DNA of 64,000 nucleotides from Fulvivirga sp. M361 (GTDB lineage Bacteria > Bacteroidota > Bacteroidia > Cytophagales > Cyclobacteriaceae): assembly GCF_007097395.1 (NCBI RefSeq), contig NZ_VKDC01000022.1:42189-106188 (forward strand), written 5' to 3'. Positions 1 through 9,720 of this stretch are shown in pieces (the stretch's first letter is position 1; each line of letters opens with the position of its first letter). A program made the position numbers and the translations under genes. Below the pieces are notes generated by a model. The model did not search any database. It saw only the letters and a list, made by a program, of their open reading frames with translations, and was not told the origin of the DNA.

Positions 1-799
1 TACTGAAGCAAAAAAGGAAGCCCCTGACGGACTTTGGTTTAAGACACCTTCGGGTAAAATTATCCACACCCGAGAGCTAAAATCCAATAGTTATGTGAGC
101 CCTGAAGATGGGTATCATGTTCGTATAGGCTCGCAGGAATATTTCGAGATCTTATTTGATGACAATGAGTTCACAGAGCTGGATGCTCAAATGCAATCGG
201 CTGACCCGTTGCAATTCAACGATTCTAAACCATATCCTTCGCGTATTGCTGCTTCTCAAAAGAAATCTGGTTTGAAGGATGCTGTGAGAACCGGCTACGG
301 TAAAATAAATGGTATCAATATTACCATAGCCTGCATGGACTTTAGCTTTATTGGTGGGTCTATGGGTTCCGTCGTGGGAGAGAAGATTGCACGCGCTATA
401 GATCACAGCATCAAAAAGAAATGCCCTTTTCTGATGATATCAAAGTCGGGAGGAGCACGTATGATGGAAGCAGGACTTTCACTTATGCAAATGGCTAAGA
501 CCTCGGCAAAGCTGGCGCTTCTTAGCGAGGCAAAACTTCCATATATCAGTCTTTTAACAGACCCAACTACAGGTGGAGTTACTGCTTCCTATGCTATGCT
601 CGGTGATTTTAACATTGCAGAGCCGGGCGCGTTGATCGGTTTCGCAGGGCCACGTGTTATTCGTGAGACAATTGGAAAAGACCTTCCTAAAGGGTTTCAA
701 AGTGCGGAGTTTGTCTTAGATCACGGTTTTCTGGATTTTATAGTAGATAGGCGTAACCTGAAAGCTAAGCTTACCACGCTGCTTAAAATGTTGAAGTAG
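1..799 (+). CDS. accD: Acetyl-CoA carboxylase carboxyltransferase subunit beta (3' part; start lies before the window)
   Basis: This subunit pairs with AccA to move the carboxyl group from carboxybiotin to acetyl-CoA, giving malonyl-CoA for fatty acid synthesis in the cytoplasm. The frame is open from base 2, so the gene is cut by the window edge; a GTG at 95 is internal. Strong crotonase-fold motifs are visible: [64 protein letters not shown]. The N-terminal region that carries a four-cysteine zinc ribbon in E. coli AccD is present ([16 protein letters not shown], then [14 protein letters not shown]), but all four cysteines are replaced by Thr, Gly, Ser and Asp. This zinc-free form is, to my recollection, usual in Flavobacteriia and Cytophagia, so it is a lineage trait rather than decay. 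Confidence 0.96.
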   Translation, partial: TEAKKEAPDGLWFKTPSGKIIHTRELKSNSYVSPEDGYHVRIGSQEYFEILFDDNEFTELDAQMQSADPLQFNDSKPYPSRIAASQKKSGLKDAVRTGYGKINGINITIACMDFSFIGGSMGSVVGEKIARAIDHSIKKKCPFLMISKSGGARMMEAGLSLMQMAKTSAKLALLSEAKLPYISLLTDPTTGGVTASYAMLGDFNIAEPGALIGFAGPRVIRETIGKDLPKGFQSAEFVLDHGFLDFIVDRRNLKAKLTTLLKMLK

Positions 800-891
800 T
801 AAGTCATACGCAACCGGTTGTTTGTCCTGCTGTAAGTAACCTTATTAGGTGAGTTTAGGTATAACTTTAGATAATCCTAAATGTTGAACCT

Positions 892-3327
892 ATGTTACAC
901 AACTACCTGCGAATTGGTTTCAGAAGCCTTTTAAAGAATAAAGTTTATACCCTGATCAACATCATTGGGCTGGCTACAGGCATTGCCAGTTGTTTACTTA
1001 TCCTCATTTATGTGGAAAATGAGCTGTCATATGACAAGTTTCACACTAAATCGTCGGACCTGTACAAAATGGTGCTGGAGCGTATTTACCCGGACCATGT
1101 CACTAATTATGCATTTGTTCCACACTCTTTTTCAAGCATCATGGTCCAGGATTTTCCAGAGGTCAAAAATGCTACACGCGTGTTTGGCACAGGTAATAAT
1201 CCGGTCATAGCACGTTACGTAGATGAAAGGGAAGAAGAAAAAGTATTTGAAGAAACACGGTTTTTTGCAGCTGATTCCAATTTCTTTGACCTATTCAGTT
1301 TTGAGATCATTAAAGGTGATAAGACCAGTCCGCTATCAGGGATACAGGACGTAGTGATCACAGAAGCTACTGCCAGCAAATATTTTGGAGATGATGATCC
1401 TATAAATAAGACCATTAAGACAGATTTTGGAGATTTTACCGTAAAAGCGGTATGCCGAAATGTACCTGAAAACTCACATTTTCAGTTTGATTTTATGGCG
1501 TCAATCCGGAGCATCCCGTTTATTCAACAGGAAAATTTTATAGCTTTTTCTGTTCATATATATATCGAAAAAGATCCGGAGGCTTCTTTAGAATCATTAA
1601 AGGCCAAATTTCCTGAAATGGTAGATACTTATGCCGCTCCTCAGATAGAACAGACACTTAATATCTCTTACACAGATTATACCGCATCAGGAAACGGTTA
1701 TAACTATACATTTATACCTCTTGAAGATCTTTATTTATATCCCACGAAATACCAGGGTAGTTTCAAAGCAGGGGGTGATATAAATGACATTTATATTTTC
1801 ATTTCCATAGCATTTCTCATCGTTATCATTGCTTGCATTAATTTTATGAACCTGGCCACGGCAAGGTCTACCGAGCGGGCAAGAGAGGTTGGAGTGCGTA
1901 AAACCTTAGGTTCTCCCAAAAAGCAACTGATAGGCCAATTTTTAACCGAATCGGTTATTTTAAGCTGTGTTGCTACGGTAGTAGCAGTGGCAATGGTCTA
2001 TTTGGCTTTACCATACTTTAACTCACTTACCGATAAAAACCTGACCTTTGGTGCGCCTGGGTCTATGGCCGTACCTATGACAATAGCACTCGCACTTTTA
2101 GTAGGTCTTTTGGCAGGTATTTATCCGGCGTTTTTTCTTTCCGCTTTTAGCCCCGTAAGTGTACTTAAAGGAAACATGCAAACGAAGAAAAGCAGCCAAC
2201 TTTTAAGAAATGGTTTGGTCATTTGTCAATTTGCAATTTCTATTATCCTTATAGCTAGTACCTTAACCGTAAGAGATCAGATATCTTATATCCAAAATAA
2301 GGGTATGGGATATGAGAAAAATAAAATGCTGGTGATTGAGCGTGCGGATGTGCTTAATGATCAACGGGAAAGTTTTATGAAAGAGCTTCGCAAAATGCCG
2401 CAAATGGCAGGAGTGGGTGGCTCAGGAAGCATTCCGGTGAGCCAATACTTTGGCAGGCAATTCATGCCACCTGGCAGTAGCGAAGTATTGACGGTAAATG
2501 CTATGACTATGGATGATCATTATATGGAGGCGATGAATTTTGAACTACTGGAGGGCCGCACTTTTTCAGAAGACTTTAATGACTCACTTGCCATCATCAT
2601 AAATCAAAAAACGGCCGAACTTCTGGATACGGATAATCCTATTGGATTGAAACTGTCACACACCGACCAGGCAGACCCTGGTTTGACACGTGAATTCGAA
2701 ATTATAGGTATCGTCAAAGATTTCCATTACATGTCACTTCGGGAAGAAATAAGTCCTTTTGTTTTAATGAGTACAGAAGGGCCTATGCCTAATACACCAT
2801 TTATTACAGCCAGGATCAGTGGTGATATTGCTACTACCATTGCGCAGGTCGAAGACCTATGGCAAACGCTCGCTCCTCAGGAACCTTTCAAATATAAATT
2901 TCTGGATGAAGAGCTTCAGGAGCAATACAACGCTGAACAAAACTCTGGAGGTATATTTACCTTATTTGCCTTTCTGGCCATTATCATTGCCTGTGTTGGC
3001 CTTTTCGGTCTGGCAGCCTACATGGCTGGCTTACGTACCAAGGAGATAGGAGTAAGGAAAGTAATGGGTGCTTCAGTGGTGAGTGTCGTGCTGTTATTGT
3101 CTTATGATTTTACAAAACTCATATTTATAGCATTAGTATTGGCCGTTCCTGTTTCCTGGTATTTTATGGATCAATGGTTGAACAGTTTCGCTTATAAAAC
3201 GAATATTTCGGCTTCTACTTTCATCGTGTCAGGTGCCATAGCACTAGGTATTGCTATACTTACGGTAAGCTATCAATCCGTAAAAGCAGCTGTAGTGAAC
3301 CCTGTAAAATCGTTAAAAGATCAATAG
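892..3327 (+). CDS. FtsX/MacB-type ABC transporter permease
   Basis: An 811-residue integral membrane permease of the large Bacteroidota FtsX family, which has two copies of the MacB periplasmic plus FtsX unit. The first membrane segment is near residues 20-40 (IGLATGIASCLLILIYVENE), followed by a periplasmic MacB_PCD domain to about 290. FtsX core helices lie at about 300-325, 395-420 and 440-460. A second periplasmic part follows, with C-terminal helices near 685-712, 730-760 and 775-795. The cytoplasmic element EVGVRKTLGSPKKQL and its second copy KEIGVRKVMGAS mark the duplicated core. No ATPase gene is adjacent. These permeases are thought to act with MacB/LolD-like ATPases in lipoprotein or peptide traffic and stress response; the substrate cannot be read from the sequence. 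Confidence 0.9.
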   Translation: MLHNYLRIGFRSLLKNKVYTLINIIGLATGIASCLLILIYVENELSYDKFHTKSSDLYKMVLERIYPDHVTNYAFVPHSFSSIMVQDFPEVKNATRVFGTGNNPVIARYVDEREEEKVFEETRFFAADSNFFDLFSFEIIKGDKTSPLSGIQDVVITEATASKYFGDDDPINKTIKTDFGDFTVKAVCRNVPENSHFQFDFMASIRSIPFIQQENFIAFSVHIYIEKDPEASLESLKAKFPEMVDTYAAPQIEQTLNISYTDYTASGNGYNYTFIPLEDLYLYPTKYQGSFKAGGDINDIYIFISIAFLIVIIACINFMNLATARSTERAREVGVRKTLGSPKKQLIGQFLTESVILSCVATVVAVAMVYLALPYFNSLTDKNLTFGAPGSMAVPMTIALALLVGLLAGIYPAFFLSAFSPVSVLKGNMQTKKSSQLLRNGLVICQFAISIILIASTLTVRDQISYIQNKGMGYEKNKMLVIERADVLNDQRESFMKELRKMPQMAGVGGSGSIPVSQYFGRQFMPPGSSEVLTVNAMTMDDHYMEAMNFELLEGRTFSEDFNDSLAIIINQKTAELLDTDNPIGLKLSHTDQADPGLTREFEIIGIVKDFHYMSLREEISPFVLMSTEGPMPNTPFITARISGDIATTIAQVEDLWQTLAPQEPFKYKFLDEELQEQYNAEQNSGGIFTLFAFLAIIIACVGLFGLAAYMAGLRTKEIGVRKVMGASVVSVVLLLSYDFTKLIFIALVLAVPVSWYFMDQWLNSFAYKTNISASTFIVSGAIALGIAILTVSYQSVKAAVVNPVKSLKDQ

Positions 3328-3827
3328 TTAGGGCAATTGGCTCATGTCCATGGCTTTCAAGATATCAAGAACCGCTTGTTTGTTGCTGACACCTGTGAGA
3401 TCAATCTCTATCAGGTAACGGCTTTTATATCCACCTACCAACCTGGTTTGCGATTTTTTTTATGTATTTCTATGATACCACTGAAGTCACCCTCGCTGAA
3501 GCCTTCTACTTTTGAGTCATCATCTTCAAACTGCATGTTCATACTCCAGGCCATGGCAGCTGAATTGTATAGTGTAGCAGCACCGTGGTAATCAACCATG
3601 GTAATATTGAGTTTGTGACTGCCTTTTTTATAAGTACGTTCGGCAGTGGAAAAGGACATGCCATTCATAGACATGGTCTTGCCATCCGGCGCGCCATCCC
3701 CTGTGAACCCTGCAAGATTGGCAGGGATAACTTTTTGCAATTCTTTGTAATGTATTACCTCTGCATCTTGTGCGGATACATGCAATAACAAGAAAAATGT
3801 CAATAACGTCAGTAAGAATTCTTTCAT
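3328..3827 (-). pseudogene. Small secreted protein, reading frame broken in an 8-base homopolymer
   Basis: The intact frame starts at 3827 with a signal peptide (MKEFLLTLLTFFLLLHVSAQ) and reads to a stop at 3435, giving 130 residues ending HKKNRKPGW. At 3454-3461 the minus strand has eight consecutive A. If nine A are read, the frame continues as KKSQTRLVGGYKSRYLIEID and on to DILKAMDMSQLP, with a stop at 3328-3330 directly against the permease stop. That gives about 166 residues with a sensible C-terminus, including a typical YLIEIDLTG strand. So the natural gene is probably 3328-3827 with a one-base deletion, a sequencing error, or -1 slippage on the A run. The product family is not recognised; it looks like a periplasmic protein made next to hemE. 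Confidence 0.7.
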
Positions 3828-3863
3828 TGTAAAGTGTTTACAATCAGAAATATACTGAAATAT

Positions 3864-4895
3864 TTATCTTATTTCCAAGCTGTATTCTTTTACTACGTTA
3901 ACAAAATGCTTTACTTTTTCCGGTGATATATCAGGGTAAACACCGTGTCCCAGGTTGGCAATGTGATGGCGTGTACCAAAAGCTTTGAGCATTTGCTGTG
4001 TTCGTCGCGTTATCTGCTTATTTTCTGAATATAAAATACATGGATCCAGGTTTCCCTGAAGCACTTTTCCTTCCATTAAACTACGTGATTCGCTAATGTC
4101 CATGCACCAGTCCAATCCTACCGTTTGACAGTCTACTTTATTCATCCACTGCCGTGCAAAATAGGCATCTTTTGCAAATACGGTTTTTGGCACTTCCTGG
4201 ATAGCATCGCATATCTGAGAGATATAAGGCAGGCTAAATTCTTCATATTGAAAAGGAGGTAAAATACCTGCCCATGAATCGAATACCTGTACAAGGTCTG
4301 CCCCGGCTTCTATTTGACCTTTTAGGTAGTTAATGGTACTCTCTGTTATCATCTGAAGCAGTTCATGGGCCAATGCAGGTTGTGTGTAAAGGAGTCCTCT
4401 GGCCCTGGAAAAAGTTTTACTTCCACCCCCCTCTACCATATAAGCTAAAATGGTCCATGGGGCACCGGCAAAACCGATCAATGGTACCCTGTCGTTCAAT
4501 TCTTTTTTTGTGATCTTAATGGCATCAATAGTATATTGGACCTCTTCTGCCTGTGCTACGTGAAGATTGGCCAGGTCAGACGCTTGACGGATGGTTTCAG
4601 GGAAAAAGGGGCCTTTTTTTTCTACCATTTCATACTTCAGGCCCATAGCTTCCGGGATCACCAATATATCAGAGAAAATAATAGCGGCATCTACCTCCAG
4701 AATATCTACCGGCTGGATCGTTACCTCGGCAGCTAACTCCGGTGTTTCTACCAATTCTTTAAAACCACTTACGGAACTTCTTACTTTTCTATACTCAGGC
4801 AGTATTCGACCAGCCTGACGCATTAGCCATACAGGTGTTCTCTCGGTTTTCTCTTTGCGGATAGTCCGCAGGATCAGATCATTTTTCAAAGGCAT
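3864..4895 (-). CDS. hemE: Uroporphyrinogen decarboxylase
   Basis: HemE removes four acetate carboxyls from uroporphyrinogen III to give coproporphyrinogen III in heme synthesis. Family signatures are clear: [16 protein letters not shown] near the N-terminus (substrate-binding Arg residues), [41 protein letters not shown], and [13 protein letters not shown] at the C-terminus. I place the start at the ATG at 4895 (MPLKND), giving 343 residues. An in-frame TTG at 4901 would add only two residues. The gene stands alone here, without other hem genes, and is divergent from the beta-propeller gene at 5006. A TATCTTTG at 4898-4905 on the minus strand matches the Bacteroidota -7 box TAnnTTTG, but it abuts the ATG, so a promoter there would give an almost leaderless mRNA. 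Confidence 0.97.
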   Translation of the reverse strand: MPLKNDLILRTIRKEKTERTPVWLMRQAGRILPEYRKVRSSVSGFKELVETPELAAEVTIQPVDILEVDAAIIFSDILVIPEAMGLKYEMVEKKGPFFPETIRQASDLANLHVAQAEEVQYTIDAIKITKKELNDRVPLIGFAGAPWTILAYMVEGGGSKTFSRARGLLYTQPALAHELLQMITESTINYLKGQIEAGADLVQVFDSWAGILPPFQYEEFSLPYISQICDAIQEVPKTVFAKDAYFARQWMNKVDCQTVGLDWCMDISESRSLMEGKVLQGNLDPCILYSENKQITRRTQQMLKAFGTRHHIANLGHGVYPDISPEKVKHFVNVVKEYSLEIR

Positions 4896-5005
4896 GCGCA
4901 AAGATAATAGGCAAATGCAAATTATGACTGTGTCTTCTAAAGGTTTTGTCCGGTACCTGCTTTATGGGGTTATTATGTTTGAGTTGATAAAGCTAACTTA
5001 GACTT

Positions 5006-5902
5006 ATGAAATTCATACCACTTATATTTCTGTTACTGATGCTCACCAACCTGACACATATTAAATGTACGGGAGTGTCTGTAACAGAGATAGATAGTGC
5101 ACTTATGGACTATGACCATGTTCAAGTGCCTCATCGGTTTTATGACCCTTTAACCGTACATAAGCTTCATTATGATCTGGAAGAAATATCAGGACTCACT
5201 TATTTTAAAGATGACCTATTAGGAGCTGTTCAGGATGAAAGTGGATGGCTTTTTCTATTGGATACCAAATCAGGCGCTATCACCAGGAAAATAAAATTTG
5301 CGAAATCCGGAGATTACGAATGTATTGAAAGCCTGGGGGATAAGGTATACATTATGCAAAGTGACGGAGACCTTTATTCCTTTACTGTACCGGAACCTGA
5401 AACTGATAGGGTGGAAGCAAAAAAGACATCGACCAACTTCACGATTAAAAATGACGTTGAAGGGATGACCATGTATGATGGGCAACTTTTGATCATGACA
5501 AAATCATCGGGCGACGTCAAAGAAAATAAGCTTAAAGGTAAAGGAGCGTACCTCTATGATCTGGTCAAGGATGAACTGGCTAAGAAGGAGCTGATACAGT
5601 TAAAAAAAGGAGATATTCAGGATTTCCTTACTGGTAAAAGGCATTTTTCAAAACTCAAAGATTTTGACCCTTCAGGGCTGGCAGTACATCCTGTATTGAA
5701 TGATATCTATATTATTTCCGCGGACAGGGCAATTGTAATTCTCAATAGGGAATTTGAGATAAAAGAGATAGTCAAGTTGGACCCAGGGATATATATTCAG
5801 CCCGAAGGAATATGTTTTTCACCGGACGGTACCTTGTACATAGCCAGTGAAGGTGCTGGTGGCAGGGGTAGACTGATTGAATTACCCCATCAAATACATT
5901 GA
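5006..5902 (+). CDS. SdiA-regulated-type beta-propeller protein, exported
   Basis: A 298-residue protein with an N-terminal signal (MKFIPLIFLLLMLTNLTHIK) followed by Cys; the lipobox is weak, so lipidation is uncertain. The rest resembles the SdiA-regulated/YjiK family of beta-propellers: LEEISGLTYFKDDLLGAVQDE, then repeated blades around GDYECIESLGDKVYIMQS, FDPSGLAVHPVLNDIYIIS and YIQPEGICFSPDGTLYIASE. Such proteins are often called esterase-like phytase-type propellers, but no catalytic function is established. It lies 18 bp upstream of the metallophosphatase fusion gene on the same strand, so the two are probably cotranscribed and both act at the cell envelope. Confidence 0.8.
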   Translation: MKFIPLIFLLLMLTNLTHIKCTGVSVTEIDSALMDYDHVQVPHRFYDPLTVHKLHYDLEEISGLTYFKDDLLGAVQDESGWLFLLDTKSGAITRKIKFAKSGDYECIESLGDKVYIMQSDGDLYSFTVPEPETDRVEAKKTSTNFTIKNDVEGMTMYDGQLLIMTKSSGDVKENKLKGKGAYLYDLVKDELAKKELIQLKKGDIQDFLTGKRHFSKLKDFDPSGLAVHPVLNDIYIISADRAIVILNREFEIKEIVKLDPGIYIQPEGICFSPDGTLYIASEGAGGRGRLIELPHQIH

Positions 5903-5920
5903 TTTTATTTAACTTGTATT

Positions 5921-8900
5921 ATGATTTTGAATAAGACATTCTATATACTAACACTGGTTTTTGTCTTTTTTTTCCTCTCCCCATTATTCCTGACAGCTCA
6001 GAATGGCCCTACTTATACACTCTACCTTATCGGGGATGCCGGTGCACGGACAGAGGGTCAGACAGCTACTTTTCAAGTGGCAAGGCGGCAGATGGAAAGT
6101 ACCGCCGGGGACATGGGACTCATATTCCTTGGAGATAACATTTACCAGAAGGGCATGCCACTTCGAGGACATTTGGAACGGGAGGAGTCTGAAAAGGTCA
6201 TTGAAGAGCACATAAAAGTTGCGGCGGGATTAAAAGGTGATTTTTACTTTATCCCGGGGAATCACGATTGGGCACAAGGCAGGACCTATGGATGGGAACA
6301 GGTGAAACGGCAAGAAGCTTTTGTTGAAAATTACTTTGATTCAACAGATGTTTTTCTGCCAAGCGCCGGCTGCCCGGGTCCGGTTGAAGTTTCACTTAAT
6401 GAAGAGATTACCCTGATCATTTTGGATACCCAGTGGTTCTTACATGGGTGGGACAAACCAAATAAAGAGCAAGGGAGCTGTGATCCAGCTCATCCTTTGG
6501 AAGTGCTTCAGGCATTGGATAATATAATGTCTCGTAATGCCCATAAAAAAATGGTGGTAGCCACCCATCATCCTATGTATACTTATGGCAGCCATGGGGG
6601 AAGGACAAAGGCTTCCATACATGTATCACCCCCTGTACTGGGTACTGTCTATGCCCTATACCGTAAAGCCATAGGTAGTGTTCAGGACACTTCTCACCCA
6701 AAGTATAAAGCCATGCGCAATGCGCTGGTCAGCATATTCGAAAAATATGATAACGTAATTCATGTGGCAGGTCACGAGCATTCTCTTCAATATTCTTTTA
6801 AAGAAGATACACATTACATTGTGAGTGGGTCCGGTGCAAAAAAAACATTTGTTAAGAAAAAGGGATTTGCGGAATATGCAGAATCCACCAACGGGCTAGC
6901 CAAAATTCTTTTTTATGCGGATGGAAAGGTAGATGTGGAATTCTGGAAGTCAGATGGTACCCGGTCTTTTCATAAAGAACTGATGCATAAGCCTTATGAT
7001 CCTCCTTTGAGTAAAAAGGAATTCGTAAAAGAGGTGGACCTGTCTGATAGTATGGTTGTTGCTTCTGCCAGTGCTCAATATAAGGCAGGAAAACTAAAGA
7101 AAAAACTTCTGGGGACTAACTATCGTGACGTTTGGTTGCAAGAGAACAAAGTACCTGTCTTTGATATAGGCAATGAGCACGGTGGTCTTGAGATTGTGCA
7201 GCGCGGTGGAGGTATGCAGACCAAATCGTTACGACTGGAGGCAGAAAATGGAAAGCAATATGTATTGCGATCCATAGAAAAGTATGCGGCAGGTGCTGTA
7301 CCGGCCATGTTTCAGAACACATTTGCCGTAGACCTGGTCCAGGACCAGATATCAGCCTCACACCCATATGGAGCGTTTGTGGTGCCTTATCTGGCAAAAG
7401 AGGCAGGCATATACCATACCAACCCCAAGTTGGTATTTATTCCTGATGATCCCCGGTTTGGAGAACATCAGAAAGATTTTGCGAATACATTGGCCTTATA
7501 TGAAGAACGCCCGGCGAAAGATTGGTCTGATGCAGACCACTTTGGCAATTCGGAAAAGATCGTGAATACAGCAAAGGTCCTTGAAAAACTGGCAGATGAT
7601 AATGACAACTTTGTGGATCAGGAATGGGTGGTAAAGTCCCGGTTGTTTGACCTGGTGATCGGCGACTGGGACCGCCATGATGATCAATGGCGTTGGGCTT
7701 CTTTTAAAGAGAGTAAAAAGAAAATTTATCGTCCTATACCGAGGGACCGCGATCAGGCTTTTTTCGTAAATACAGGTCTTTTTCCGGCCATATGGAGTCG
7801 GAAGTGGGGGTTGCCTAAATTTGAAGGCTTTGATCACGAGGTGCGTTGGCCCAGTGGGCTCATGTTTAATGCGCGCTATTTCGATCGGTCGTTCCTCACC
7901 GGCCTGTCCAGGGAAGATTGGATAAAGGCCGTAGAAGATTTGCAGACCCGTTTAACCGATGACGTCATTGAAGCAGCAATAAAAAAGTGGCCTGAGGCTA
8001 TTTATAAATTACATGGCGATGAAATCACAAAAAAAATCAAATCCCGTAGAGATGGCCTGAAGCAGTATGCTCTGGAACATTACGAATTTTTAGCCAAAGA
8101 AGTAGATGTGATCGGGAGTAATAAACATGAGCATTTTAAAGCCACTCGTTTGCCGGGGGGAGATGTGCACGTAGTGGTGAAAAAGGTGGCAAAGGACGGC
8201 GATAAGAAAGGGGTTATTTACGACCGGCTATTTAAGCATGGAGAAACCAAAGAAATACGACTTTATGGATTGGACGGGAAGGATGAGTTCGAAATAGAAG
8301 GTGAATCTAATAAAAGTATACGTATCAGGGTGATCGGAGGAGATGATGAGGATGAACTCGATGACGACTCAAGGGTAGCGGGCTTAGGTAAGAAAACGAT
8401 TTTTTATGATACAAAGGAAGGCAACAAGTTAAAACTGAATAAAGAAAGCAGAAACAGACTCTCGACAGCTCCAACAGTCAATGCGTATGATCGAAAGGCT
8501 TTTAAATACAATATATTGATGCCCTTAGTTACAGCAGCGTTCAATCCTGACGATGGTATATTTATTGGGGGTGGGTTTCAATATACACATCATGGTTTTA
8601 GGAAAAAGCCCTTTCAGTCGCAACATAAATTAATGGCCAGTTATGCCGCTAATACATCATCCTATAACTTCGAATACCAGGGTGCATTTACCGATGTTTT
8701 AGGTCCCTGGGACCTTGAAACTTTCACCGATGTACGCTTTCCTGATTTTACTAATTTCTTCTTTGGGTTGGGGAATGAATCCGAATTCAATCAGAATATT
8801 GATCAGATCAGGAATGTCGATAAGGCCATCCGGTTTTATAGGTTACGCTTTGAGCAACTGTCTTATGAATTAGGGTTATTCAGGCCGCTTGGTGCATTTG

Positions 8901-9595
8901 CGAAGGTTGGGATCACCCATGACTTTTTTCAATGGGAACTGGAAAGCTTTTCTGATGGTGATCGTTTCGTGCAGGAGTTTGTTGCACAAAACAACCTGGA
9001 CATTGAAGAAAAGTCTTTTACCTATCTAGGGGGCGGCATACACCTGGATGTAGATACACGTAAGAATAAGGCCATGCCAACAAATGGTATCCTATGGGAA
9101 AATAAGATCAGCACTTTATGGGGAATAAATAACGATTCGGATGATTTTCATCAATTGAACACCAGTTTCTCTTTTTATCATAGTTTTCGTCTTCCCGCAC
9201 GCCTTACTTTCGCATCAAGAATAGGGTATGGTAAGAATTTTGGAACGGTAGGAGAGGATTATCCTTTCTTCCTTTCGCAAACGCTAGGCGGACGCGCCAA
9301 TCTTCGGGGGTATCGGATCACCCGTTTTTATGGGGAACAAGCGTTTTACAACAATTTTGAACTGCGCCTTAAGCTGTTTACATTCAGAACCTACCTTTTA
9401 CCTGCGGCGTTTGGTATTATGGCATTTCATGATACAGGCAGGGTATGGTTGGACGGAGAAGATTCGGATAAATGGCATCGGGGAGTAGGTGGAGGGCTTT
9501 GGTTTGCTCCTTTTAACGCCGCTGTGATCTCAACAGAAATCGGTGCTTCAGAAGAAGATACTTTGTTTTATTTCCGATTTGGTTTTTTGTTCTAG
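5921..9595 (+). CDS. Metallophosphatase / kinase-like / Omp85-type barrel fusion protein
   Basis: A 1224-residue envelope protein with a signal peptide (residues 1-26, ending TAQ). Residues about 30-340 form a calcineurin-like metallophosphoesterase with the metal-binding series GDAGA, FLGDNIY, GNHDWAQG, THHPMY and GHEHS. Residues about 395-700 are a second domain with GGGMQTKSLRL, YVLRSIEK, then VIGDWDRHDDQWRW (about 578-591) and IPRDRDQAFF (about 604-613). This D-R-H...D-R-D arrangement recalls the active site of CotH/FAM20-like atypical kinases; that link is my inference. From about residue 865 to the end comes a surface-antigen/Omp85-type beta-barrel, with LGGRANLRGYRITRFYGEQA near the C-terminus and a final Phe. 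The barrel should anchor the enzyme in the outer membrane. It probably shares an operon with the gene at 5006. Confidence 0.85.
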   Translation: MILNKTFYILTLVFVFFFLSPLFLTAQNGPTYTLYLIGDAGARTEGQTATFQVARRQMESTAGDMGLIFLGDNIYQKGMPLRGHLEREESEKVIEEHIKVAAGLKGDFYFIPGNHDWAQGRTYGWEQVKRQEAFVENYFDSTDVFLPSAGCPGPVEVSLNEEITLIILDTQWFLHGWDKPNKEQGSCDPAHPLEVLQALDNIMSRNAHKKMVVATHHPMYTYGSHGGRTKASIHVSPPVLGTVYALYRKAIGSVQDTSHPKYKAMRNALVSIFEKYDNVIHVAGHEHSLQYSFKEDTHYIVSGSGAKKTFVKKKGFAEYAESTNGLAKILFYADGKVDVEFWKSDGTRSFHKELMHKPYDPPLSKKEFVKEVDLSDSMVVASASAQYKAGKLKKKLLGTNYRDVWLQENKVPVFDIGNEHGGLEIVQRGGGMQTKSLRLEAENGKQYVLRSIEKYAAGAVPAMFQNTFAVDLVQDQISASHPYGAFVVPYLAKEAGIYHTNPKLVFIPDDPRFGEHQKDFANTLALYEERPAKDWSDADHFGNSEKIVNTAKVLEKLADDNDNFVDQEWVVKSRLFDLVIGDWDRHDDQWRWASFKESKKKIYRPIPRDRDQAFFVNTGLFPAIWSRKWGLPKFEGFDHEVRWPSGLMFNARYFDRSFLTGLSREDWIKAVEDLQTRLTDDVIEAAIKKWPEAIYKLHGDEITKKIKSRRDGLKQYALEHYEFLAKEVDVIGSNKHEHFKATRLPGGDVHVVVKKVAKDGDKKGVIYDRLFKHGETKEIRLYGLDGKDEFEIEGESNKSIRIRVIGGDDEDELDDDSRVAGLGKKTIFYDTKEGNKLKLNKESRNRLSTAPTVNAYDRKAFKYNILMPLVTAAFNPDDGIFIGGGFQYTHHGFRKKPFQSQHKLMASYAANTSSYNFEYQGAFTDVLGPWDLETFTDVRFPDFTNFFFGLGNESEFNQNIDQIRNVDKAIRFYRLRFEQLSYELGLFRPLGAFAKVGITHDFFQWELESFSDGDRFVQEFVAQNNLDIEEKSFTYLGGGIHLDVDTRKNKAMPTNGILWENKISTLWGINNDSDDFHQLNTSFSFYHSFRLPARLTFASRIGYGKNFGTVGEDYPFFLSQTLGGRANLRGYRITRFYGEQAFYNNFELRLKLFTFRTYLLPAAFGIMAFHDTGRVWLDGEDSDKWHRGVGGGLWFAPFNAAVISTEIGASEEDTLFYFRFGFLF

Positions 9596-9720
9596 TCTAC
9601 TCTACTCATTCGGTTTCTCTATCTACGATGAAAATGTATGCTGTTGGTAATTGGCTCCTTCATATCCCAGGTTCCTCACAAATTTTACTACTAACAATAA
9701 CAATGAAAGAGCCAATGTTT

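Noticed and set aside
3337..3591. Plus-strand open frame over the frameshifted secreted gene
   Set aside because: The coding signal, with signal peptide and a coherent C-terminus, is on the minus strand.
7116..7397. Minus-strand open frame inside the fusion gene
   Set aside because: It lies in the antisense of well-conserved sequence and has no family features.
9651..9716. TTGGCTC...GAGCCAA as a terminator between convergent genes
   Set aside because: The loop is about 50 bases and no T run follows; folding is doubtful.
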